Shown here in pieces: positions 36,404-61,402 of a stretch of 64,000 nt of DNA. Within the stretch, counting starts at the first letter, position 1. Each line of letters begins with the position of its first letter. Both the position numbers and the translations under genes were made by a program. The stretch lies in contig NC_083583.1 of NCBI RefSeq assembly GCF_027579695.1, forward strand, positions 21,146,099-21,210,098, in the 5' to 3' direction. The DNA comes from Neoarius graeffei. Taxonomy: Eukaryota; Chordata; Actinopteri; Siluriformes; Ariidae. The notes under the pieces are model-generated. The model ran no database searches. It saw nothing but the letters and a program-made list of their open reading frames with translations, and was not told the DNA's origin.

Positions 36404-39400
36404 CGCGTGCATGGAAGAGAGTAATTTTGCATCTGAAAAGAGCAAAATAAAACAGTTATTGAACTTTATTCTGGCCTGCCGTCTTTCTGTGCTCCTCCCC
36501 CTCCTATGAACTGCTACACTCTGCTAAAGTAGGAACGGATGCCACAGAATGCCTTCTTCACCTTATAACTAAGCAGAAGACCGGCACCACTGACCAATGC
36601 TTGGGCTTCATTCTGCCATGCAGATGATATTATCAGATAACGGTCTTTGACTTGACTGAACTGCAGTTCTGATTTGTGAACCATTTGGTGCGCTTGGATT
36701 CCAAGTACCTCAATGTGATGTAAGGCTGCACAAAATGATAACTGGAATGCTTTAGCCTTATTCTTGATGGTACAGAGGTTGAAGGTCCCCATAAATAACA
36801 GTTTCCTGCAACAAAGTAGTGCCTTTGTATTATTGCCACGGTCAAATGGGTCCCTTCCATAGGGATTTAAGGACCCATCATCATCAATTCCTCCTGAGGG
36901 ATGACTAACACCAGAGTCCTTGGCTGCAAGTATGGAATTCACAATAATTTCGTGTCATAGCATACTCTAAATTGTCCATAGGTGTGAATGTATGTATGAA
37001 TGGTTGTTTCCCAAGCCCAGAAATGGGAGGGTTGCAGCAGGAAGGGCATCTGGCGTAAAACTATGCTCCAATTAATATGACATGTGGATCAATAGGGTCC
37101 ACATGGACCCCGACCTGGCAACAGTGGTGGACAAGGGAGATGATGATGATGATGATGATGTGTACCATAGTATATAACTTAACAGTGTGAAAAGTACCAG
37201 AGGCGGGGTCACAACTCCTCATGTCTCCTACTGTATGTGGTATGATGGCCGTTGGCTCTAGATGAGTGCATCCACCCCTTTTATCCATTTACAGTTACAT
37301 TTAATGTCATGGAACATCCACAAAACAAGTTACTTCCTGTTATAGAGTGTGTTATATAAACAGCTATAGACAGTTGTTCACTCACCAGCCTCTTTTTTCT
37401 TAAGGTTAATAAGGCAAAAAAACATCAGCTTCTCATGTTACCAAGGAAGCATTTCACCAAGCACTCCATTCTGAAGTCTTTCCCATGTGACAACTTTACC
37501 ACTGACTATTGCAAAGACCTGACATTGGAGACTCCTTCCATGAATTTAAAATGAATATTTAGGTCACAGAAAGCTTCACCATATCAAATTTAATAAAAAA
37601 GATCACCATATTAAAAATAATTGCATGTTTTAATCCATTTACTCTCAAAAAAATATTGTGTAAGAACAATATAAACCTTGCAGTCAGAACTACTGTCAGA
37701 GTTGCTGTTATAGAAGATGAATCAACACCTTCTGATGAATCAGAATCCTGAATGCAACGTGTGATGATAGAAGCCAAAGTCAGATCAATACAAGTTACAG
37801 TGTATCAAAATACTTGGCAATTCTTGGCAGCTCTGTGTCAAAAGCAACCACGACTACATCTTGATTACTTCATTTCCCTGTTTGTCTTTCTGCAGAAAGA
37901 TTACCTCATTATCATGGTCATTAGTCTGAAGTATTTTGAGACAGTAACAGGTGCTGCTGTAGGTGTGGACTGTGATGAGAGGACCTCAAGCACTGTGTAC
38001 ATCCACAAGCAGGTATGCAGTGACTCATGATTTTTGTGTCTTTATAGCTTCACAAATGAAGAGCAGGTTTACTTTTGCTTCTGACTAGAGTTAATATCCT
38101 CTTCTTAATTGAAAACATCGATTCATTCCTGTAAATGTACTGCTTTCGTTTTCTTTGTGATTCAGCTTCAGAGTGAATTCATTCGGAATGGCTGCAGGAA
38201 CTTCAGGGTCGTTCCTGTGCTTTTTCCTGGGGCTAAGAAGGTAAATGTTTAGCTTAGTAGTTAAGCTTCATCGCTACTCACTAGGAAGGTTGTGAGTTCA
38301 AATACAAGGGCTGCCAAAGAGAAGTCATACATGTCAACCTTTAGTTACCCATGCCCTTACAAAATCTGTACTTTTCCCTTACATACACCCATGAGCCCTT
38401 ATACACAAGAAAAAATTACAATATATAATCCAAAGCACCGATTGCTTTATTCCACATGATACACTCCTATTGTAATAGGCATATTTATCACACTGCATCA
38501 AGTTAAAGGGATCAAATAAGCATGTACTGAATACAAAGAAATTTTAGATCCCAGAGAAAACAACTGAATTAAAAAGGACTATATGTCTTGTCAAGTAAAC
38601 AATTATCTACTAAAGAGAATGACTGAACTATAAACTTAATTATTTAATATACATTGTATCAGTAATACCAGAATTATTGATGTAAATTTTGCAAATAAAA
38701 TGTATTAATATTAAATAGTTCACATCACCTACAATATTACATTCCACTAAAGAAAATTACTTGAAATATAACAGCAGTACTAAGTAGGTATGTTAATTAA
38801 AATAGTAGGTTACATGTAATAAATTATATATAATCATGCCAAACAGTAAACAAAAGTTAGTAAAAGTTCCATTTGAGAAAAAAGTGTTGACGCCACAAGC
38901 AGTGTTAGATCCAACTAAAGATGACTGACCCACATCAAGTATATTATGTAAACAAGGATAAGTGAAAATATTAATAAATTATGAAGTTAAATTGAAAATC
39001 TTCCCAGTAATTTATAACAAGAATTTAAATCTTATTCCTTTTTGGAGTGTTCTTTGTTGTACAAAGATGTTGCAGATTTGGCACTAGCTATAATATCACT
39101 GCTTGGGTAGCAGTTGTAGCTCCTCATCACAGTTCATTTTAATTTGCAGATATGCAGTTAATGTGTCTGCAGCCATTTCTGTACTCAGTATGAATTTTCC
39201 TAACCAATGAAAAAGCCCTCTCACTATCTGCATTGCTATGTGGGAGGCACAGCAAAGCAGTAAAAAGTTGTTTCGGCATTGGAAACCTGGCAACACCCAG
39301 AGCAGTTTTTACATCGAAGACCTTTCCCCAATATACATCTATTATTTTCCTGGTCAATAAAAGAAAATCAGAGCACGGCAAACATGTAGACGGTGTTAAA

Positions 39401-41225
39401 TTGCTTCCATCCCCTACTACACATTTTAGAGACAGGTTACCAACGGTCGTTACCACCATTACTCTTCATTCAATACTTTTCCAGTTTACTGACGACTGAT
39501 GGTAGTAACGAGTGTTGGTCATCTGTGTCTACATGTAATGTCTATCAGCAATTAATGTTTAGGGAAGCAAAACCAGAAATCACCGGGTAACTACAGTTGC
39601 CGTTGTATAAACGGCGACTCCCAGTATCGCCTCCCTAAATTATCATGATAATGGAGGAAGCTTTCCTACATGCAAACAGTAAAAACTTAAAAAAAAAAAA
39701 AAAAAAACCACAAATGCTTACCTGTGCAGTCTTTGAATCAAGAAACTTTTTTTTTTTTTTCCGCTAGCTGCGAAAAATGGTCTGCCACAGTCGGGGGGAT
39801 GTTGTGTTCCATGAGAAATTGGCAGAACATAACTTCTGCAGCCATCACAGAAGTCTGGGCAGTCCGAGCCGATGTACTTAAATGACCAAGAAAACCATGT
39901 GCAACTATAAAACCACATAAATCGAAAATAGTTCCGTTTCATTGGGCATGCGTGTTTGAAAAAATAAACGGTGGATGCTAATAAAATTCTCGGAGTAACG
40001 GAAAAAATCTCTGATACAAAATGTAATTTTCCCGTATGAAAATCAGTGTACGCCATATTAGCCAAAAAATTGCATTTTCCCGTACAAAATACGGGGAAAC
40101 TGTATAACTTGACATGTATGAGAAGTGGCTGAGACATTGAAAAAGGCTCAACAGCACAGTTGTATGCTTTGATCGAATGAATGGATATAAGCATATAGTA
40201 AATGAATAATTGAAATTATTCTATCCATGTTCACTGGATATGAGCAATTGCGTGCTCCGATTGGCTACTCTATACAAGGTTATCAGCTCATAGAGAAAAA
40301 CAAAATGGTGGAGCGTGTTGCTAAACCAACCGAGGACGAAATAAAAACTCTACTCGAAAACAAAACCCCCCAAAATACAAAAAAAGCAACAAGATATGGA
40401 ATGAAAGTATTTGATGGTAAGAACGTCTCTTTTTTATTTTTCAAGAATTATTATTATAGCATTTTTCACAAATTGCTCCTGTCATTTTGCTGGTTTGTTT
40501 ACATTCTAAACCGAAAGGATTTTGTCAGATGGTTTGTATAAAGTTTTGATCAAATTTACAAAAAATAAAAATGCTCCGTTTCTCAAAATCCAGTGAATGT
40601 GGATAGAATAAAACAATTATTCCAATCAGTCTCATCATACATGGCTTATAGCTGACTCGGCGCTACGTGCCTCGTCGGCTATCAGCTCATGTACGACCCG
40701 ATTCCGTGGAATAACTGTTAAATGTAGCAATCTCTACCTAACTTGAAAGGTCAGAGACAATAAGAACTGATATCACATTATTTCTGGCCGTATTTGTGAA
40801 CCAAGGGTTTCATATCATCTTTAACCTCAACTTTTTAACATCCTGGGATTTGAAAAGTGTAAAATTTCACCGTATTATACTTGAATATGTGTGGTAAAAC
40901 CCTTCACATAGTGAAATTTTGACATTTTCTACTTTATATAGTTCCCAAAAGCTACTGAAATATATTTTCCTTTTGCATGTATTTTCAAAAAGCTTTGAGA
41001 TATTATATACTATATATTATATTCATATAAAAGTAAACTCTGTACGTTTTCATCTCCTATTTCACTTTTGGTCCTCAGAGCTACGTTCCCTTTTGGCTGC
41101 AGAACACATACGTGTACAGCTGGCCCAGAGATCGGGATGATATTCTGCGCCGGCTCATGCGGGTGGAGAAGTACAATCCCCCACCTGTCGGCCTACTGCC
41201 CACCATCTTCTCAATGCCTATCTAA
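17336..41225 (+). CDS. traf3ip2: TRAF3IP2 (Act1/CIKS), SEFIR-domain IL-17 receptor adaptor, 8 coding exons
   Basis: Exons: 17336-17981, 18110-18152, 21714-21778, 28450-28547, 28629-28697, 37896-38012, 38166-38240, 41079-41225. All borders are AG/GT and the phases agree. The total is 1260 nt, exactly 420 codons with stop. The last six exons encode the SEFIR domain, from RKVFVTYEVDNEDH through FEQQLYSINKID, KDYLIIMVIS, SEFIRNGCRNF and VPVLFPGAKK, to WLQNTYVYSWPRDRDDILRR and the conserved end LPTIFSMPI. Act1 binds IL-17 receptors through SEFIR-SEFIR contact and recruits TRAF6; it also acts as a ubiquitin ligase. The N-terminal 230 residues are rich in His, Ser, Tyr and Pro, as in mammalian Act1, but poorly conserved. 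At 419 residues it is shorter than human Act1 (about 570), so coding sequence may be missing at the 5' end. Start: M at 17336 (gccacATGg), chosen because no better upstream exon is visible. Confidence 0.9.
18110..18152 (+). CDS. traf3ip2: traf3ip2 small exon
   Basis: Acceptor ataccccacag, donor AAAAA|GTGAGTAG. Encodes DPELLEYTHPGNTKN across its joins. It is the only choice in this interval that links the phases of its neighbours. A SINE starts 27 bp after it. Confidence 0.6.
18180..18550 (-). repeat. Full-length tRNA-headed SINE
   Basis: Flanked by a perfect 13-bp target duplication CACTTTTGACAAT (18167-18179, 18551-18563). The minus strand reads gggcggcacggtggtgtagt at the head and ggataaagcggctagagata near the tail. 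It lies in a TRAF3IP2 intron just after the small exon. Confidence 0.95.
19021..19424 (-). mobile_element. Solo LTR, fossil
   Basis: On minus it starts TGTTAGGACTGG and ends GTTTAGATCA. The 5-bp target duplication TGTTT is present on both sides (19016-19020, 19425-19429). A repeated gcctctagagg motif lies near its start. It is a leftover LTR of an LTR retrotransposon, nested in the TA-flanked element. Confidence 0.82.
19455..20502 (-). mobile_element. IS4EU/ISL2EU-like DNA element remnant
   Basis: The ends are approximate inverted repeats (tatggagcacttgca and, reversed, tatagagatcttgca), followed by tgacgtcac/cacgtgacc and gccatcttgtcggt on both sides. On minus, 20065-20418 encodes MDQFQPTDYTAHFSNEQIT and ELPAEYPDVYNYLINFP, which match the start of the YqaJ/SWIM-type protein that goes with IS4EU-like fish transposons. 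The rest of the protein and the transposase are missing. The left part contains a LINE fragment. Confidence 0.65.
19815..20030 (+). mobile_element. LINE ORF2 5' fragment inside the IS4EU-like element
   Basis: The + strand reads KRGCRAGLLTKLRKQPLK then LPSLYLSNARSMVNKTDDL, the conserved stretch before the endonuclease of fish L2-type LINEs. It stops at YSTVFYN, with no endonuclease core after it. How a LINE 5' piece came to sit inside a DNA element is unclear. Confidence 0.6.
21714..21778 (+). CDS. traf3ip2: traf3ip2 exon leading into SEFIR
   Basis: Acceptor ttcttctccacag, donor AAA|GTGAGTG. Encodes GDVSYRPGQKSPCSTQLSEEQ. It joins to the next exon as EEQRKVF, matching EELRKVF in human Act1, which supports both borders. 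Confidence 0.72.
21779..22110 (+). other. TRAF3IP2 intron, unassigned
   Basis: No repeat or gene recognised before the hAT element. Confidence 0.5.
22119..22676. mobile_element. hAT-type nonautonomous element
   Basis: Perfect 8-bp target duplication CTCATTCT (22111-22118, 22677-22684), as hAT elements make. Terminal repeats are CAGGGGCGGTCCTGGG at left and, reversed, CAGTGGCGATCCTAGA at right. It contains poly(A)/C-rich tracts (22197-22260) and two copies of a gcacgagcg...gcgcgaaaaaa unit (22180 and 22606). No transposase. Confidence 0.9.
22685..23259 (+). other. TRAF3IP2 intron, unassigned
   Basis: AT-rich. Ends in CA, TA and GA microsatellites (23217-23256). Confidence 0.5.
23260..23632. 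mobile_element. MITE inserted in a (GA)n microsatellite
   Basis: Inverted ends of over 30 bp with few mismatches: CGTTTACACGTAGCCGGGTA at left and the same when the right end is reversed, followed by tatctata/tatttatg and aaaacgg on both sides. GA repeats flank both sides, so the target duplication cannot be read. 373 bp, no coding content. Superfamily unknown. Confidence 0.82.
23633..24904. other. (GA)n remnant and unassigned intron sequence
   Basis: GA repeat to 23666, then AT-rich DNA. The GC-richer part at 24110-24690 has a minus open frame of 138 codons (24244-24660) with no recognisable domain. It may be an old retroelement piece; nothing firm. Confidence 0.4.
24905..24983. repeat. (GATA)n microsatellite
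   Basis: About 19 gata units, ending where LTR sequence begins. Confidence 0.95.
24984..28276 (-). mobile_element. Gmr1-like Ty3/Gypsy LTR retrotransposon, fossil
   Basis: Minus-strand fossil. The LTR at its 5' side (27952-28276) has TGTGGTAG...ATTACCACA ends and contains a CA repeat. A partial second LTR lies at 24984-25073. Recognisable parts in order: gag (27331-27850), protease with a DSG motif (about 27130-27250), integrase C-terminal region (about 26880-27090), RT (26330-26640) and the end of RNase H (25150-25345). The integrase part stands before RT, as in Gmr1-like elements of fish rather than standard Gypsy. It is broken in many places and is older than the related element at 32526. 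It carries an inserted solo LTR at 26020-26319. Confidence 0.8.
26020..26319 (+). mobile_element. Solo LTR nested in the Gmr1-like fossil
   Basis: TGTGGCAG...TTCTACA ends and a 5-bp target duplication GTGAC (26015-26019, 26320-26324). Includes a GT repeat and AATAAA. Its sequence is related to the LTRs at 32526 and 36196, though clearly diverged. Fossil. Confidence 0.85.
28450..28547 (+). CDS. traf3ip2: traf3ip2 SEFIR exon 1
   Basis: Acceptor gcatacaaag, donor CAC|GTAAGA. Encodes RKVFVTYEVDNEDHLKEVIK, FVALLRNNGFDTH: first strand and helix of SEFIR. Confidence 0.92.
28629..28697 (+). CDS. traf3ip2: traf3ip2 SEFIR exon 2
   Basis: Acceptor ctgtctccag, donor GAG|GTAATG. Encodes IDVFEQQLYSINKIDCMERY, LNE. 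Followed by a 9.2-kb intron filled with retroelements. Confidence 0.92.
29907..31007 (+). mobile_element. DNA element inserted in the LINE RT
   Basis: The LINE codons VTFINF (right side) and NKAFDSIN (left side) would be adjacent without this block, so about 1.1 kb was inserted. The ends are weak inverted repeats (ggtgcagc... and ...gagtgcacttc); a short AAA may be the target duplication. A + frame from 30144 starts MKKSYLQVSMDSRETGYLYE. Another frame near 30377 reads ECICCKE and later LEMYVAHKPALE. These resemble the P2X7-tail-like proteins carried by some fish transposons. Low certainty on family. Confidence 0.5.
32526..32857 (+). repeat. 5' LTR of the Gmr1-like element
   Basis: 332 bp. 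TATATAAG at 32654 is a likely TATA box; AATAAA lies near 32783; a GT/GC microsatellite lies between. Confidence 0.88.
36196..36518 (+). repeat. 3' LTR of the Gmr1-like element
   Basis: 323 bp, colinear with the 5' LTR; it differs mainly in the length of the short repeats and about seven substitutions. Confidence 0.88.
36960..37160 (+). repeat. SINE-like repeat with (GAT)n tail
   Basis: Carries gtgaatggttgt, ggcaggaagggcatctggcg-like sequence and ccccgacctggc, then a (GAT)n tail at 37139-37160. The tail matches that of the neighbouring RTE-like LINE, which suggests LINE-driven copying. No clear tRNA head. Confidence 0.5.
37161..37895 (+). other. TRAF3IP2 intron, no gene seen
   Basis: AT-rich. 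Short frames only. Confidence 0.5.
37896..38012 (+). CDS. traf3ip2: traf3ip2 SEFIR exon 3
   Basis: Acceptor tgtctttctgcag, donor CAG|GTATGC. Encodes KDYLIIMVISLKYFETVTGA, AVGVDCDERT, SSTVYIHKQ, the core beta strand and following loop. Confidence 0.92.
38166..38240 (+). CDS. traf3ip2: traf3ip2 SEFIR exon 4
   Basis: Acceptor tttgtgattcag, donor AAG|GTAAAT. Encodes LQSEFIRNGCRNFRVVPVLF, PGAKK. Confidence 0.92.
38326..40120 (-). mobile_element. Degenerate hAT transposon
   Basis: Inverted ends CATACATGTCAA (left) and, reversed, CATACATGTCAAG (right). AGAAGT stands on both sides (38320-38325, 40121-40126), a 6-bp target duplication. On minus, 39139-39459 holds the dimerisation block of hAT transposases, with LLCLPHSNADSERAFSLVRK and IHTEYRN. 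Another minus frame near 39790-39840 reads FCQFLMEHNIPPTVADHF. Many frame breaks; inactive. It sits in the last TRAF3IP2 intron, 86 bp after an exon. Confidence 0.82.
40205..40727 (+). mobile_element. MITE-like element with a Crypton-like coding remnant
   Basis: Inverted blocks ttattctatccatgttcactggat (40218 on) and, reversed, at about 40590-40615 mark a palindromic structure. A + frame from 40305 reads KMVERVAKPTEDEIKTLLEN, then NTKKATRYGMKVF, before a GT donor-like gatggtaag. This resembles the N-terminal part of the KCTD1/KIAA1958-type (DUF3504, Crypton-derived) proteins. A second pair of repeats (gctatcagctcatg at 40677, ggttatcagctcatag at 40280) also lies inside. Family uncertain. Confidence 0.5.
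41079..41225 (+). CDS. traf3ip2: traf3ip2 last coding exon
   Basis: Acceptor cttttggtcctcag. Encodes SYVPFWLQNTYVYSWPRDRD, DILRRLMRVEKYNPPPVGLL, PTIFSMPI, stop at 41223-41225. The human end is PLPTLQVVPL, so the gene is complete at its 3' side. Confidence 0.93.
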   Translation, partial: SYVPFWLQNTYVYSWPRDRDDILRRLMRVEKYNPPPVGLLPTIFSMPI

Positions 41226-42692
41226 CTAGCCAAGATGCATTCGGGACAACAGCACCAGCGCAACAGAGTTTTAAAAGTTAAAATCTGCCTAGCTAGATGA
41301 TGCACACGATGGGACATGCACAGTCAGTATAGATACAGGTGTTAAATGTAATGTCTACCATCATGTACGAGAAGAGATAAGGATTAGAGATTATAAAGTA
41401 AATTATATGTACATATAGTATGGAGCATATACTAAATGTGCATTATAGCTAATAAAACTGGGTTACTCAAAAATATTGAAATATGTGGAAACAGGTGAGG
41501 AAAACAGTCTTCAAGAAAGATGTGCAGGAGTTGATTAAATGATTTAATAATCATAAGCTGTGCAGATTCCCTTTTCCTTTTTTATTAATTTATTAGAGGG
41601 TTTTTTTTTGCATATAGCTGGCAATTAAAACAATTAGGCTCATACCATTTAACACAGCTCTGCTATTTTGAATTTTAGTACTGAGCAAATGCAGAAAGTG
41701 CACATAAAATATACAAACTTGCCTCACTCACAAAAAATATAACATAACATCTGACTTTTTGTATCAGATCTAAATAAATTCACGTTAAAATAATAAATAT
41801 GAGCAAAATGTGGTACTACCATAATCCTGATATTTAAGGCAGATCTGTTGCCATATTGACACTCCTGACAAGCTACTCTGTTTTGTCATGCAAAAATGCA
41901 GACCCTTTCCCTAATCACTAAAACTTAATCATATAATATAGTCTGTACCTTAGATTTAATTCTGTAATTAAAGCCTGCATAAAATAAAGCATCTTCAATG
42001 TGGATTGATTTGTTTTGTGAGTGTAACAGAGTAAAACTACTTCAAGGTCCCCTTTATGGATCTGTTCCAATTTCTGTTTGTTACATCCCTTATAATAGGG
42101 AACATTTTATAAAGTACAAAAGCAAAGTCTAATGATTTAAGTTAAATTAAAAAAATGAGTATGGCAGCAGCAGTTAGATCAACACAAGTTACAGTAACTT
42201 AAAACACTTGACCTTTTTTGCACCTGATGCACAGCAACTTTGTGAGGCTATGTCAAGTTTGTTACAAGTCCACTGAAATTTTAATAATAAGAAATCCTAA
42301 CCAGGGTAGCTGGAAGCCTGTTACTGTCTTCTGACATCATATTATAATTACCTTTCTGTATTTTACACAAGACCCACTGTCATTTACAACAGGTTGGGGT
42401 TCAGACAACAAGCACTGAATACTATAAAGAGAGAATTTTTTCATTTATTCTTAAGAACATATGCGACTGTATCTCATGGTACCTGATTGCCTCTAAACGT
42501 TGCCATGCACAGCATCCAAAGTCTTCATTTCAGTTTCTGATCTTTTTTGGCCCAAAACACAAAAGGGTTTGGTATTACACTTCTACACGAGTAAATACTT
42601 GCAGTTACAGTAGTGGTGCACTATTTACAGTCTGTAAGGTTCATGAGGTCACTGGCCTGACAAGGTGAAAGGTCAGAGATGGAGAAGGGCTT
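41226..42692. other. Shared 3' region between TRAF3IP2 and CLCN4
   Basis: Convergent genes end here. AATAAA on + at 41451-41456 is a likely TRAF3IP2 poly(A) signal. On minus, AATAAA at 42449-42444 is a candidate for CLCN4, giving a 3' UTR of about 250 bp. No further gene. Confidence 0.5.
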
Positions 42693-59486
<16,794 letters not shown>

Positions 59487-60198
59487 TTAAGAAAAGATCA
59501 CACTGTCAGCTAAAAACAAATCTAACAACATGGCTTACAAGTCAAAAATGAGCAAGACTTACAAGTTGTGTTTTTACCAAATACATGTATTACAGTGTCC
59601 CACTGTACACAAAGTACCGGTTACAGAAAAATCAATCAAGTTCTAGATAATAAGTGCTGTAAAAAATTTGCAAGCTGCAAGGAGCTTCTTAAAGGTCCCA
59701 TGGCATGGTGGTTTGTTGATGCTTTAAACGGGCTCGTGGAGGTTTCCGGATGTTATATCCGCAGCCTTTCTCGAAATGAACCCTCGGCATGTAGATATAG
59801 CCTCCTGGGAGAAAGCCCCATTTCAGCGCTTTTCCCAGTGCATCGTTTTGCTAATGAGAAGCAGGAGGCGGGGAAGGGTAGAGGGTGGGGGCGGGTCTTA
59901 TCATTAATATTCATGACATGTAAACGTGTTACCTCTGATTGGCTAACAGCACTGTGACGCTACCTCCAGTGGGTCAGAACAAGCGGATGTGGGTGTCTTA
60001 CTATGGCGAGAGAGAAGGAACAAACCGCGAAGGGAAAAACACCGCGCGCTGACGTCATTAAGGTGCGACGCGAGGAAATAAAATAAATTCAACAAATGTT
60101 TGGGTTTTTACTGAACAAACAAACAAATAAAATGAACGAGTGACTTAAAAAAAAGAATGTGGGTGTCTTTGTAAAAACTGTTTTGATTGGCTATTATA

Positions 60199-60503
60199 AC
60201 AGAGCATGCTGCATGCTTTTTGGTTTTGTAGCGCAGAGTACCTGGCTAACTGCAGGAAGCGGTTAGCTGCACAGCTAATGTAGCCACTGCAAGGCTAACG
60301 TGGCACCGATTTTAAAACACGGCAAAACATAAGCTCATAAGTTACAGTCAATTTCCAGACTAAACTCAGTTTAACAGAGCATGCTGCATGCTTTTTGGTT
60401 TTGTAGTGCAGAGTACCTGGCTAACTGCAGGAAGCGGTTAGCTGCACAGCTAATGTAGCCATTGCAAGGCTAACGTGGCACCGATTTTAAAACACGGCAA
60501 AAC
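60199..60503. repeat. Two ~130-bp direct repeats inside the THAP element
   Basis: Copies at 60199-60328 and 60374-60503, both starting agagcatgctgcatgctttt and ending cacggcaaaac, with two or three mismatches; a 45-bp spacer lies between. Confidence 0.9.
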
Positions 60504-60513
60504 GACTTAACAG

Positions 60514-60891
60514 TTATACACTTACTTGTTCGGTGTTTGTGGCTGATGCGGCAGGGATGCTTGGTACAGACCCAGGCTTCAGTGACAGTTGATGTGCAAA
60601 ACCTGCCCTGTACTGTCCCAAGTTGTGGAAACATTCATCAGGAAAATGCTTCCGACAAACATACACCGTCTTAGGTAGACTCGACAGCGTATTATTGGAG
60701 TAAATAAAATTAAGCCACTGCGTCTTCAGGGGCTCTCCCGTCGGCAGTAAAAACATACTCCTTTCTGTGTTGTCACATCCATGTGCAGCGCAACTTCCAT
60801 GTTTGGTGGCAACTTTTGAGCTGGGCGGGCAATCCATACAGTGGGTGGGAATCCGGGGGGGGGGGATCATCTCCCTTGCTGACGTAGGCAA
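60514..60891 (-). CDS. THAP-domain protein fragment of the TTAA element
   Basis: 125 residues. THAP zinc finger of C2CH type: CAAHGC, then TQWLNFIYSNN, VCRKHFPDECF, and the PGSVPSI end (AVPTIF box of the family). THAP domains bind transposon ends. It is followed by a short Ser/Ala tail and a stop at 60514; the catalytic part is not here. It may be the first exon of a once longer transposase. Confidence 0.65.
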   Translation of the reverse strand: MPTSAREMIPPPRIPTHCMDCPPSSKVATKHGSCAAHGCDNTERSMFLLPTGEPLKTQWLNFIYSNNTLSSLPKTVYVCRKHFPDECFHNLGQYRAGFAHQLSLKPGSVPSIPAASATNTEQVSV

Positions 60892-61402
60892 GGGAAGAGT
60901 TTATCAACGCGCTGTTTTGACGCGCCATTCTCAAATGTTGGGCATAGTTTGGTTTACACATTATGAAATTTCTAGCCACTGGGGTGATTTAAGGAGGTCA
61001 GAGGAACTCATTTTAACGTTAAAAAACCTCAGAAAGTGAAAATTTCATGCCATGGGACCTTTAAAATTCTCAGGGACAGCATTATAAAACAACACTCACT
61101 ACAGAGCCATAGCAAAAAACTTAAAGCATATAAAGCATATACACAGAGCCATGGCCTCACTTTCGTTTATAAATGCTTTGAGACCTCAAGAATGGCACAG
61201 GAATAGTTTTAAGCATTAACAATAAATCTAATATAGTAATTTTTATGATTAAAGTGATTTATATAGATAGCGGTCTGAGTGAATGGTCTTGATGTCCGTA
61301 ACGTCACAACAGGAAGTCTATCGGTCTCATCGCCATTTCTGCTATACTAAAACACAGAGCTGACTGCAACTCCGATCCTCCATTTTGAGCTAATTTATCG
61401 CC

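Larger units (their letters stand above)
32526..36518 (+). mobile_element. Gmr1-like Ty3/Gypsy LTR retrotransposon with both LTRs, fossil
   Basis: The 5' LTR is 32526-32857 and the 3' LTR 36196-36518 (TGTGGCAG...GCTACA). The 5-bp target duplication CTCTG is at 32521-32525 and 36519-36523. A primer-binding-like gtggtgctgaaaccc follows the 5' LTR. Parts in order: gag (about 32900-33600), CCHC zinc knuckle (about 33849-33890, CWRCGEPGHLQQQC), protease with VDSGCNQTS (about 33990-34260), integrase zinc region and core (34590-35300, with the D,D,E pattern including HHPQTDGLVERFNH), RT start (35860-36000) and RNase H end (36015-36150). Integrase before RT marks it as Gmr1-like. It is much shorter than a complete element and has several breaks, so it cannot act alone. 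By eye the LTRs differ by about 2-3 percent plus small indels, so it is fairly young. Confidence 0.88.
28872..36958 (-). mobile_element. RTE-like LINE, split by two insertions
   Basis: Minus-strand pieces in correct order. Endonuclease: 36514-36942 with MGTFNLCTIKNK and 32209-32548 with ILGDFNARLGSED. RT: 31131-31418 with KSPGPDGIPVEELL and IPVPKSD, then 29589-29924 with KAFDSIN and LRGDTLAPFLFI. C-terminal end: 28913-29677 with DFEYLDLWV and KVRKGLAWRA, then GRPSATFLDTLMRD. The 3' end at 28872-28900 is an (ATC)n tail on +, as RTE-clade LINEs often have. It is interrupted at about 29907-31007 and at 32526-36518, and carries further frame changes, so it is inactive. Clade assignment is by remembered similarity. 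Confidence 0.82.
59693..61059 (-). mobile_element. TTAA-flanked THAP element, Kolobok-like
   Basis: TTAA on both sides (59689-59692, 61060-61063); ends AGGTCCCATGGCATG, perfect inverted repeats. A TTAA target plus a THAP domain point to the Kolobok superfamily (piggyBac also uses TTAA but has no THAP). It contains two direct copies of a ~130-bp block (60199-60328 and 60374-60503). No DDE transposase seen, so nonautonomous. It lies upstream of the first clcn4 exon seen. Confidence 0.82.
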
